Source: a virus | DNA: 21,024 bases | IMG/VR virus record: IMGVR_UViG_3300044621_002150 | Coordinates: 1-21,024 of that record | Strand: one strand, 5' to 3' | Shown here: positions 1-7,767 of the stretch, piece by piece | How positions within the stretch are numbered: position 1 is the first letter of the stretch | Layout of the letters: every line of letters starts with the position of its first letter | Translations under genes and position numbers: made by a program | Notes under the pieces: model-generated | The model's database searches: none | Seen by the model: only the letters and a program-made list of their open reading frames with translations | What the model was told of the DNA's origin: nothing

Positions 1-3000
1 TTCCGAAAGGCCCCAAATTCTCAGGCCGGTATTCAACCATTTGATTGGATTGGAAATGCCCAGAAAAGATTAGCCCAAGGTGGAAAATTTGATGTTGCTG
101 GAGCGGCATCTCAAGGTAGTAGAAGAGCACTTGTTATTGGTAAGAATTTTAGAGGAGAAACAAGAACTCTTGAAATTGTAAATGGCAATACTATTAGAAT
201 CGATGGTCTCCACTGGAGAACCGGGGATCTGGCTCTATTGACCAAATATGTTCCCGCAGATGTTGCAAATCAATTTATAAACAGAATGCAGGCTGGGGGA
301 TTTGCAGGAAGAGGTGGAGCACTGGAATTCACCCCACCAACAATCGCAGAAACCAGAAAGACTTCAACTACAACAAAGAGCACTTCCAATACTATTACCA
401 CCGTTACCCCAGAAAGAATAGTTGAGCGCGAGACTCAGACATCTTCACTGTCTCACTATACTGAGCCAGTAAGATACCTAAGAAACCGAAACATAGAATT
501 TGTTTCTAAAGGTCTAAAACCAAGAACACGATTTTATCCATTCTTCCAGGGAGTAGATATCAGCAACTATGTAACTCCTAAGTTACTTGAAGTTGAAATG
601 GTTTCTGGTAAGTTTGTTGTTGGTGAGACTGTTGTTTCTGATCCGACTTTTACCAGCCAAAATGTTTCATTTAGACTTTGTACTCCCAATCACAAAGAAG
701 GTAGATTTAACAACCCAACTGAAACATTCAGGTTTAATCCTTATAATCAACAATCATTTGAACGATCATATAGTGAAACTTCTGCTGTTCTTAATGTAGA
801 TACTAGATCTATGGAACTTGCATCAGAGACTCGATTTTTTGGGCAGGTTGCTCCAAGAATGAGAATTATTGGAAGAACCTCCGGTGCAGTTGCTACCATT
901 CGACGAATTAGACTTCTTTCTGACAATAGCGGAACCCTAATTGGTTCGTTTAATGTTCCTGATCCAAATGTAAGAGGAAATCCCCGTTGGATTAATGGTG
1001 AAAATAATTTTATATTAATTGATACTCCTTCACTTGATCAAATAAAATTAGTCGAATTTATTCCTAATTCAAGAATCAATGAAAGTAGTGCCGAGGCTGA
1101 ATTTACTTCTAGTGCTATAACTAATATTGCAGAGACAAATATTCTCACTACAAGAAACATTAAAATTATTCCACCAAGAAATATTAATACAACAACTATT
1201 ACTAATGTAACAACCAATACAACGACAGTTTCTCAAAATGTTGTCCCTAGTTCTGTTCAAATTCAACAACCTTATGATCCTCTGGCCCAATCATTCTATG
1301 TGTTTGAAGATACAGGTGTATTCCTAACTTCTGTTGATGTCTATTTTGAAACTAGTGATTCGGATAATGTTCCAGTAACTCTTCAAATTAGACCACTTCT
1401 TGCTGGGGTTCCTAGTAATATTGTAGTACCTTTCTCTGAGGTTACTCTTACTCCGGATCAGATTAATCTTTCTATTAATGGCTCAGTTCCAACCAAATTT
1501 ACATTCCCATCTCCTGTTTATTTACAAGGTCCTCAACAACAAACAGTAAGACAGGCGCCAATTGCAAGCGAATCTTCAGCAGAATATGCAATTGTTTTGA
1601 TTTCAAACAGCCCAAATTATAGGGTATTTGTTACTGAGCTTGGTCAAAATGATATTCAAAGTAGAATTAGAATAACCAAACAGCCTACACTGGGAAGTAT
1701 GTTTAAGTCCCAGAATGGAACTGTGTGGACACCCTCTCAATTGGAGGATCTAAAATACAAAATTTATAGGGCACAGTTTAAAAATGAAGGTATTTTAAAA
1801 TTCTTTAATCCAAAACTTGATATTGGAAATGGTAAGAAAACCGTCACCGGCCCTAATCAATTTGAATTCCTATCAAAGAGAATTATTGTTGGTCTAGGTT
1901 CAACTGGTTATTCTTCTGTGGTTCAAGAAGGTGTCACTATTACTCAGGGTAGTGCTTCGGCTACTCTAATTGGAATTTCTGGTAGAATCACAACTGGCGC
2001 AGGAGCCGGAACAACCATAAGCAATGTTGGTTTTGGTTATACTAATGGGACCTTTACTAATGTTAATCTGGTTACAGAGACTGGATTTGGTCTAGGTGCA
2101 GTTGCAACTGTTGGTGTAGCTAATAGTGTTATTGGTTCTATTAATATTACTAATGGTGGGATTGGTTATAAGGTGGGCGATTCTCTTCTGATTCCACCTC
2201 TTGGACAAGGCCTAGGAATTAATGGTCGAATTACCGTTACCAATATTGCATCGCCTAACACATTTGTTCTCGATGAAGTACAAGGAACCTTTAATGTTGG
2301 GGTATCAACGGTCAACTTTATAAATTCTTCTGGAATATCAAGTGCAATTGGAGCAGGTATTACAGTAACTTCCATTACTGAGGATCAATTCTTTGATGGT
2401 CTTCATATGAAGGTCTATCAACAAAATCATGGTATGCATTCATTTGAAAATTATGTAGAAATTAATGATTTTAGACCACTTAATTCTGATACTAATTCTA
2501 CAACATCATCTGAAATTACATCAACCCAAAATACAATTCCACTTCAATCATCAGCTGGATTCAATATTTTTGAAGGGGTGACAGTAAGTCCAATAAATCC
2601 TGGTTATGCAATTATCGGTAATGAGGTCATCAGATACACTGCAATTTCCGGGAATACATTAACTGGTGTTACAAGAGCAGTTGATGGAACTCAGGCAATT
2701 GCATATGCGAATAATACTTTTGTTTATAAGTATGAATTTAATGGAGTATCACTGAGAAGAATTAATAAAATTCACAATTTTGCGGAAGTAGATTCAGCCA
2801 ATACTGGAAAATTCCCGATTGATTTGAATAGTTACTTCATTAAGATTGACATGAGTGATACCGATTTTGATGGAAAATCAATTGGAACTAACAGAGAAAA
2901 CAATCTCTATTTCAGGCAGCATGTACAAGGTGGACAAAGCGGAACTGTTATTTCTAATAACATCCAGTACGAATCAATTACTCCAAATATTGCAAGTATT

Positions 3001-3783
3001 ATTCCGGCAAAAACAAATATTTCAACCAAAATTAGGACCTTCACTGGTTCTAGTGTTGGTGGAAATGAAAAGCCATTTATAGACAGAGGATTTGAAATTA
3101 TTCCCCTTGATACGCAAACCTATTTCACGGAGCCAAAATTAATTTGCTCTTCTGTAAATGAAGAAAGATTTATTACTAACTCTCCTGGAAATAGATCATT
3201 GTCTTTTGAAATGCTATTTACAACCGATGATACTAGGGTTTCTCCGGTTGTTGATACAATTAATACCTCTGTTGCTCTAACATCAAACTTGATTAATAAT
3301 TCAAATGGAATTGGCGAATTAGCAACGTATTCAACCGATACTTTAGTGAGAGGAGATAATGATTCTCATGAGGCTATCTACATTTCAAAACCAACTCGTC
3401 TGAAAATCCCCGCCAATGCGATCAAGGTGATCTTAAGTGCAAGTCGCAATGATTTAAATGATGTTCGGGTTCTTTATCAAATTTTCCGAGATGATGAATC
3501 CAATGTTAATCCTTCCTTTGAACTATTTCCTGGTTATAAAAATTATGTAGTCGATGGGTTTGGAATTAAGAGAGTTATTGATGTTTCTAAGAATGATGGA
3601 TCTTCAGATTCGTTTGTCAAAGAAACTTCAGATAGAACATTTAAGGATTATGAATATTCAGTGGATGATCTTCCTGATTTCAATGCATTTGCCATCAAAA
3701 TTGTCATGGCAAGTAGTAACCAGGCGACACCCCCTCTGATTCGCCAACTCAGGGCAATCGCAACCATTAAACCGAGGATTTAA
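1..3783 (+). CDS. Large virion structural protein (tail/baseplate associated), 5'-truncated by the window
   Basis: The reading frame is open from base 1, so the gene starts upstream and at least 1260 residues are visible. The TTG at 238 is internal: upstream codons encode phage-like sequence (GIQPFDWIGNAQKRLAQGG) in the same frame. The protein is rich in beta-strand, Asn, Thr and Ile, without signal peptide or membrane segment. Recognisable blocks are: a YLRNRNIEF...LKPRTRFYPFF block near base 475; a DPLAQSFYVFED...GVFLTSVDVYFE block near base 1275, which I know from large structural proteins of cyanomyoviruses; Gly-rich repeats with GFGY and GIGY near 2025-2180; and an NEVIRYTAISGNTLTGVTRAVDGT module near 2620-2690. 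Its position just before gp13 fits a tail or baseplate component in cyanophage gene order. I cannot assign a T4 gene number. The next gene starts three bases after the stop, indicating one late operon. Confidence 0.85.
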   Translation, partial: FRKAPNSQAGIQPFDWIGNAQKRLAQGGKFDVAGAASQGSRRALVIGKNFRGETRTLEIVNGNTIRIDGLHWRTGDLALLTKYVPADVANQFINRMQAGGFAGRGGALEFTPPTIAETRKTSTTTKSTSNTITTVTPERIVERETQTSSLSHYTEPVRYLRNRNIEFVSKGLKPRTRFYPFFQGVDISNYVTPKLLEVEMVSGKFVVGETVVSDPTFTSQNVSFRLCTPNHKEGRFNNPTETFRFNPYNQQSFERSYSETSAVLNVDTRSMELASETRFFGQVAPRMRIIGRTSGAVATIRRIRLLSDNSGTLIGSFNVPDPNVRGNPRWINGENNFILIDTPSLDQIKLVEFIPNSRINESSAEAEFTSSAITNIAETNILTTRNIKIIPPRNINTTTITNVTTNTTTVSQNVVPSSVQIQQPYDPLAQSFYVFEDTGVFLTSVDVYFETSDSDNVPVTLQIRPLLAGVPSNIVVPFSEVTLTPDQINLSINGSVPTKFTFPSPVYLQGPQQQTVRQAPIASESSAEYAIVLISNSPNYRVFVTELGQNDIQSRIRITKQPTLGSMFKSQNGTVWTPSQLEDLKYKIYRAQFKNEGILKFFNPKLDIGNGKKTVTGPNQFEFLSKRIIVGLGSTGYSSVVQEGVTITQGSASATLIGISGRITTGAGAGTTISNVGFGYTNGTFTNVNLVTETGFGLGAVATVGVANSVIGSINITNGGIGYKVGDSLLIPPLGQGLGINGRITVTNIASPNTFVLDEVQGTFNVGVSTVNFINSSGISSAIGAGITVTSITEDQFFDGLHMKVYQQNHGMHSFENYVEINDFRPLNSDTNSTTSSEITSTQNTIPLQSSAGFNIFEGVTVSPINPGYAIIGNEVIRYTAISGNTLTGVTRAVDGTQAIAYANNTFVYKYEFNGVSLRRINKIHNFAEVDSANTGKFPIDLNSYFIKIDMSDTDFDGKSIGTNRENNLYFRQHVQGGQSGTVISNNIQYESITPNIASIIPAKTNISTKIRTFTGSSVGGNEKPFIDRGFEIIPLDTQTYFTEPKLICSSVNEERFITNSPGNRSLSFEMLFTTDDTRVSPVVDTINTSVALTSNLINNSNGIGELATYSTDTLVRGDNDSHEAIYISKPTRLKIPANAIKVILSASRNDLNDVRVLYQIFRDDESNVNPSFELFPGYKNYVVDGFGIKRVIDVSKNDGSSDSFVKETSDRTFKDYEYSVDDLPDFNAFAIKIVMASSNQATPPLIRQLRAIATIKPRI

Positions 3784-3785
3784 TT

Positions 3786-4007
3786 ATGTCTTATATCAAG
3801 GTAAAGGATAATGAACATCTTCTAAGAGATGTAGATTCTAATGGTATTATTAATAACAATACCGAAGAATATAAAAATTATGTTAATGCCTACATCAGGC
3901 AGATGAGTTCAAAGGCCAGAATAGAAGAATTGCAAAGTCAGGTTGATGATATTAGAAGTGATGTTAAAGAAATCAAAGAACTAATTTTAAAACTATTAAA
4001 TAGTTAA
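3786..4007 (+). CDS. Small coiled-coil protein of the structural cluster, function unknown
   Basis: A 73-residue acidic protein. Residues about 40-71 (SSKARIEELQSQVDDIRSDV and onward) have heptad spacing typical of a coiled coil. The N-terminal half contains a polar stretch, VDSNGIINNNTEEYKNYVNA. The start is supported by a CGAGGA Shine-Dalgarno-like sequence at 3773-3778, inside the end of the preceding gene, at normal spacing. The stop of the large virion gene lies only two bases before this ATG, so the genes are probably translationally coupled. Short proteins of this kind occur beside gp13 in T4-like cyanophages and are usually left as hypothetical or minor virion proteins. An oligomeric virion or assembly role is inference from position and coiled coil only. 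Confidence 0.75.
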   Translation: MSYIKVKDNEHLLRDVDSNGIINNNTEEYKNYVNAYIRQMSSKARIEELQSQVDDIRSDVKEIKELILKLLNS

Positions 4008-4012
4008 AAAAA

Positions 4013-4831
4013 ATGGCAAAACCATCTTCTAGACAAGAACTTGTAGATTATTGCAAAAGAAAACTGGGAGCACCGGTTTTGGAAATAAATGTTGCTGAAG
4101 AGCAAATTGATGATCTGGTTGATGATGCAGTTCAATTCTTCCAAGAAAGACACTTTGATGGAGTTTCTCAGACTATTCTAAAATATGAGATAACCCAAGA
4201 AGATATTGACCGCGCCAGAGGAAGAACCGGAGAAGGTACATACACCCAAGTTGGTATTGCAAAAACCTATACATATAAAGAAAATTCCAATTATATTGAA
4301 ATTCCAGATCATATTATAGGTATTAATAAGGTCTTTAAATTATTTGGAAGTCAGAGTCTTGGTTATGGAATGTTCAATTTTAAATATCAACTGTTTCTTA
4401 ATGACATTTATTACTGGGGATCTACTGATATTTTAACCTATTTTATGACCAAGAGATATCTTGAAGACATGGACTGGATTTTAAGTCCAGATGCTATGGT
4501 TAGATTTAATAAAAGAGACTCTAAACTTTATATCGATGTTGACTGGGCAACGGTTTCTCCTGGAAATATTTTACTTATTGATTGTTATAGAGTCCTGGAT
4601 CCAACTGATTCAACAAAAGTATGGAATGATAGTTTTCTTAAACCATACTTAACGGCCCTCATAAAAAGGCAATGGGGACAGAATCTTATTAAGTTTAGAG
4701 GTGTAAAACTTCCTGGTGGGGTTGAATTAAATGGTCGGGAAATTTATGATGATGCCCAAAGAGAAATTGATATAATTATTGAACGCATGAGTTCCTCGTA
4801 TGAGATGCCATGTTTCGATTTAGTTGGATAA
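4013..4831 (+). CDS. 13: Neck (head completion) protein gp13
   Basis: A 272-residue protein matching the cyanomyovirus gp13 family. The N-terminus MAKPSSRQELVDYCKRKLGA, followed by PVLEINVAEEQIDDLVDDAV and QFFQERHFDG, is the conserved start of this family. In T4, gp13 and gp14 form the neck that seals the filled head below the portal and provides the surface to which the completed tail binds. The length is near that of T4 gp13 (about 300 residues). The middle (IEIPDHIIGINKVFKLFGS, then the DILTYFMTKRYLEDMDWIL region) and the C-terminus (LIKRQWGQNLIKF, ending REIDIIIERMSSSYEMP) are also characteristic. The start follows the preceding stop by five bases in an A-run with no clear Shine-Dalgarno sequence, suggesting coupled translation. 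Confidence 0.9.
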   Translation: MAKPSSRQELVDYCKRKLGAPVLEINVAEEQIDDLVDDAVQFFQERHFDGVSQTILKYEITQEDIDRARGRTGEGTYTQVGIAKTYTYKENSNYIEIPDHIIGINKVFKLFGSQSLGYGMFNFKYQLFLNDIYYWGSTDILTYFMTKRYLEDMDWILSPDAMVRFNKRDSKLYIDVDWATVSPGNILLIDCYRVLDPTDSTKVWNDSFLKPYLTALIKRQWGQNLIKFRGVKLPGGVELNGREIYDDAQREIDIIIERMSSSYEMPCFDLVG

Positions 4832-4840
4832 TTTATGTTT

Positions 4841-4848
4841 TATAAATC
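4841..4848 (+). promoter_or_regulatory. Candidate T4-type late promoter upstream of gp14
   Basis: TATAAATC matches the T4 late (gp55-dependent) consensus TATAAATA at seven of eight positions. It lies in the largest intergenic gap of the window (70 bases, 4832-4901), 53 bases before the gp14 ATG. No hairpin-plus-U terminator is visible in this gap. The assignment rests on sequence match and location only. Confidence 0.4.
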
Positions 4849-4901
4849 TCTTTATTCTTTAGTCTCTCAGTAGTTTACCTAAATTAAGAATTCAGTAAAA
4901 A

Positions 4902-6308
4902 ATGTTAAATCCATTCTTTCTTCAGGGCTCAAAAACCGAGCAGGGTCTCATAAACGACCTAATAAAAGAAACGATCCAAATTCACGGGATAGATATTTAT
5001 TATCTTCCTAGAGAATATGTCACAAAAAGAACTGTAATTAGAGAGGTTATAGAATCTAAATTTTCTTCTGCATATCCAATCGAGGCCTATATTGACACCT
5101 ATGAAGGTTATGAAGGAGCCGGGGTTCTTCTCAGTAAGTTTGGAATTCAGCCTAATACGGACCTAAATTTGATTATTTCAAAAGAAAGATACGAAACCTA
5201 TATTACTCCACTTTCAAAGACTAATCCAAAAATACCACTCCCAGAAAGACCAAAAGAGGGCGATTTGATTTGGTTTCCATTAGGAGATAGATTATTTGAA
5301 ATTAAATTTGTTGAACATGAGACACCATTTTATCAGTTACAGAAAAATTATGTTTACAACCTAAGGTGTGAACTCTTTAGGTATCAAGATGAAATTATTG
5401 ATACTGGATTTATCAATATTGACGATAATATAAAGGATTCTGGATTCATTGAGGTTTATACAATGATTGGAATTGGATCCCAAGCATCTGCATCGGCAAC
5501 TATTGTAAATGGTGGAGTTCGGTTTGTAACAATTACAAATAGAGGGGATGGGTATTCTTCCGCTCCTCTGGTTGTATTCGGGGATCCTCCACCGGGAGGT
5601 CAAACAGCAACTGGTATTGCAACCATGATTTCTGGTATTGTTGATCTTTGTGAACCTGACGAAACTTTACAGAGAGTTCAGGGAGTTCAAATTACAAATG
5701 CCGGGTTTGGTTACACTGTTGCGCCTAGAGTAACTTTTATTGGTGGGGGTGGTGCCGGAGCCGAAGGATTTGCAACAATTGGCGATGGTATTGTTGGAAT
5801 TGTAACAATCATCAATGGTGGATCTGGATACTCTTCCTCCCCACTAGTTACTTTTGTCGGAGCCGCAACAAGTACTGCTTCTGCAACTTCAGTATTGAAT
5901 AATGGAGTTGTTTCACAAATACTTGTAAGCCATGCTGGTCTTGGCTATACCACAATTCCACAAGTTGTAATAGGGTCTCCATTTAGTTCTGGTTTTGGAA
6001 CCTACATTTTCAATGAAGAAGTAGTTGGAAGTGCCTCCAGTATGACAGCAAGGGTCAGAGACTGGAACGCAACTACTTTACAGCTCCAGCTTGGAAATTC
6101 ATCTGGAGAATTTTTACCAGGAGAATTAATTGTTGGTCAAGAATCTGGCGCATCTTATCAGATCCGCCAGTCTCCAGAATTGTTGACAGTAGATGAGAGA
6201 GAAGAGCAAGGATTAATTGTTGATAAATATAAACAAAATGACGATATTCAAATTGCGGCAAATGAAATTCTAGATTTTAGTGAAAGAAACCCCTTTGGTA
6301 CACCATAA
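4902..6308 (+). CDS. 14: Neck protein gp14, enlarged by an internal beta-repeat block
   Basis: A 468-residue neck protein. Residues 1-190 match the cyanomyovirus gp14 core: MLNPFFLQGSKTEQGLINDL, IHGIDIYYLPREYVTKR, then PKEGDLIWFPLGDRLFEIKF and FYQLQKNYVYNLRCELFRYQ. T4 gp14 is about 256 residues and joins gp13 at the neck. The excess length here comes from residues about 196-360, four degenerate repeats centred on GYSSAP (217), GYTVAP (270), GYSSSP (309) and GYTTIP (348). After them, the C-terminus resumes with a VGSASSMTARVRDWNATT stretch and DEREEQGLIVDKYKQNDDIQ. The repeats are probably a surface-exposed beta domain decorating the neck. The stop codon overlaps the gp15 start by one base (TAATG). 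Confidence 0.88.
   Translation: MLNPFFLQGSKTEQGLINDLIKETIQIHGIDIYYLPREYVTKRTVIREVIESKFSSAYPIEAYIDTYEGYEGAGVLLSKFGIQPNTDLNLIISKERYETYITPLSKTNPKIPLPERPKEGDLIWFPLGDRLFEIKFVEHETPFYQLQKNYVYNLRCELFRYQDEIIDTGFINIDDNIKDSGFIEVYTMIGIGSQASASATIVNGGVRFVTITNRGDGYSSAPLVVFGDPPPGGQTATGIATMISGIVDLCEPDETLQRVQGVQITNAGFGYTVAPRVTFIGGGGAGAEGFATIGDGIVGIVTIINGGSGYSSSPLVTFVGAATSTASATSVLNNGVVSQILVSHAGLGYTTIPQVVIGSPFSSGFGTYIFNEEVVGSASSMTARVRDWNATTLQLQLGNSSGEFLPGELIVGQESGASYQIRQSPELLTVDEREEQGLIVDKYKQNDDIQIAANEILDFSERNPFGTP
5487..5981 (+). repeat. Four degenerate GY-x3-P beta repeats inside gp14
   Basis: Residues 196-360 of gp14 contain four units of roughly 35-50 residues following the pattern V-x-I-x-N-x-G-x-GY-S/T-x-x-P-x-V-x-F/I, then a Gly/Ala/Thr-rich linker. 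Examples are ITNRGDGYSSAPLVVFG, ITNAGFGYTVAPRVTFIG, IINGGSGYSSSPLVTFVG and VSHAGLGYTTIPQVVIG. The units are protein-level repeats; at DNA level they have diverged. A similar unit (INITNGGIGYKVGD) occurs in the large virion protein near base 2140. Confidence 0.8.
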
Positions 6309-7309
6309 TGTTTGAGCACTTTTATTACGAGGCCATAAGAAAAACTGTAATTGCTTTTGGCACTCTATTTAATAATATCTATATAAAGCACAAAAATGAT
6401 GAAGGAAATGTTGTATCAACTCAAAGGGTTCCCTTTGCTTATGGTCCCACCCAAAAATTTCTGGCAAGGCTTGAGCAATCGCCCGATTTAAGTAAGCCAA
6501 TTCAAATTACAACCCCAAGAATGTCAATGGAGATTGTTGGGCTTTCTTATGATTCCCAACGAAAAGGAAATACCATGAGGGGATTTACCGCAAAAGATGA
6601 ACAAGATAAGCCAAGAAAATCATATCTCCCGGTTCCCTATAATGTAAATTTTGAATTAAGTATTTTTACTAAGTTAGAGGATGATATGTTTCAAATTGTG
6701 GAACAAATTCTTCCTTATTTTCAACCACATTATACAATTACAATCGTTGCAATAGAAGAAATTCAAGAGAAAAAAGATATCAAGTTTAATCTTGATAATA
6801 TCTCAATTACTGATAATTATGAAGGAAACTTTGAGGATAGAAGGGCTCTTATCTGGACTTTGAAGTTCACCGCAAAGACCTATATGTTTCTTCCAGTCTC
6901 TTCGGACTCGATTGAATCCAGTATTATTAATAGAGTTTCTATTGGATTTGCTGCTGGAAGTGATTCTTCTACTATTTCTAATGATATCAGAATTGCAGTA
7001 ACACCAAGAGCAACTCAAAATTATACAGGAACGGTGGTTACTAAAGTTTCTAAAGATGTTTTGTCTGGTGATCAGTTTATTGATGTAGAGGAATCTGTAA
7101 ATCTTACAAAAGATACTCTTATTCAAATTAATAATGAGACTCTTTATATCGAAGAAATTACAGGGACAACAATTAGAGTTCAAAGAGGAATTTTTGATAC
7201 AAAACCCCAATTACATGTTCTTGGCTCCGATTTATTAAATATAACTACAGTAGATAACATACTCATTCCTCCAAATTCTAATTTTGGATTTCTCTCTGTT
7301 TTTAATTAA
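6308..7309 (+). CDS. 15: Tail sheath stabiliser / tail completion protein gp15
   Basis: A 333-residue protein whose first 200 residues match cyanomyovirus gp15: MFEHFYYEAIRKTVIAFGTL, RVPFAYGPTQKFLARLEQ, RMSMEIVGLSYDSQRKGN and a NYEGNFEDRRALIWTLKFT block. In T4, gp15 forms the hexameric ring that caps the tail tube and sheath and joins the tail to the neck. T4 gp15 is about 270 residues. Here the C-terminus carries an extra module at about residues 249-312 (DQFIDVEESVNLTKDTLIQI, NNETLYIEEITGTTIRVQRG), which resembles a beta module of the large virion protein. The start overlaps the gp14 stop (TAATG), implying translational coupling; no strong Shine-Dalgarno sequence is seen. Confidence 0.9.
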   Translation: MFEHFYYEAIRKTVIAFGTLFNNIYIKHKNDEGNVVSTQRVPFAYGPTQKFLARLEQSPDLSKPIQITTPRMSMEIVGLSYDSQRKGNTMRGFTAKDEQDKPRKSYLPVPYNVNFELSIFTKLEDDMFQIVEQILPYFQPHYTITIVAIEEIQEKKDIKFNLDNISITDNYEGNFEDRRALIWTLKFTAKTYMFLPVSSDSIESSIINRVSIGFAAGSDSSTISNDIRIAVTPRATQNYTGTVVTKVSKDVLSGDQFIDVEESVNLTKDTLIQINNETLYIEEITGTTIRVQRGIFDTKPQLHVLGSDLLNITTVDNILIPPNSNFGFLSVFN

Positions 7310-7311
7310 TT

Positions 7312-7767
7312 ATGGCAACTAAAAAATTCCAGGCTCTTAATGACACTTTTGAAATTGAAAGCGAGGTTGTTTCAACAGAAATTGAAAAGGTAGAACCCAA
7401 GTCAATAGTCAAGGGTTCTTCTGATATTACAGCAGACTATGAGTATTCTAGGGCCACATTAATGTCCCTAGTCGAAAAGGGACAAGAAGCGATTAATAGT
7501 GTTTTAGAATTAGCACAAGAAACTGATTCGGCAAGATCTTTTGAAGTGGTTGGACAATTAATCAAAACTGTTGCGGATGCTACAGAAAAACTTATGGAAA
7601 ACCAGAAGAAACTTCGTGATCTTGAAGAGGAGAAAACTTCTGGAAATGTAACCAATAATGCACTTTTTGTTGGAACAACAAGTGAAGTATTGAATTTATT
7701 AAAAAATGAATTGAAAATTAAGCCTAATAAAACCATAAATAATAAGAAGAACAAGGATCAACAATGA
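7312..7767 (+). CDS. 16: Small terminase subunit gp16
   Basis: A 151-residue protein, close to the length of T4 gp16 (164 residues). It has the typical layout: a polar N-terminal tail (1-45), a helical central region predicted to form coiled coils (YEYSRATLMSLVEKGQEAIN, then VLELAQETDSARSFEVVGQL, TVADATEKLMENQKKLRDLE), and a basic C-terminus (KIKPNKTINNKKNKDQQ). Small terminases form rings that recognise phage DNA and regulate the large terminase during packaging. The helical region and the ARSFEVVGQLIKTVADATEK stretch are conserved in cyanophage gp16. The start follows the gp15 stop after two bases (TAATTATG). The end overlaps the next gene by ATGA. In most T4-like phages gp17 follows directly; here a 1.25-kb gene intervenes. 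Confidence 0.87.
   Translation: MATKKFQALNDTFEIESEVVSTEIEKVEPKSIVKGSSDITADYEYSRATLMSLVEKGQEAINSVLELAQETDSARSFEVVGQLIKTVADATEKLMENQKKLRDLEEEKTSGNVTNNALFVGTTSEVLNLLKNELKIKPNKTINNKKNKDQQ

Noticed and set aside
238-240. TTG as the start of the large virion protein gene
   Set aside because: The frame is open without a stop back to base 1 and the upstream codons look like phage protein, so the true start lies before the window.
6803-7210. Antisense frame over gp15 (135 codons), and similar antisense frames at 1069-1290, 5361-5603 and 7437-7754
   Set aside because: The translations are Asn/Ser/Cys-rich or low-complexity mirror images of well-supported + strand genes, with no start signals.
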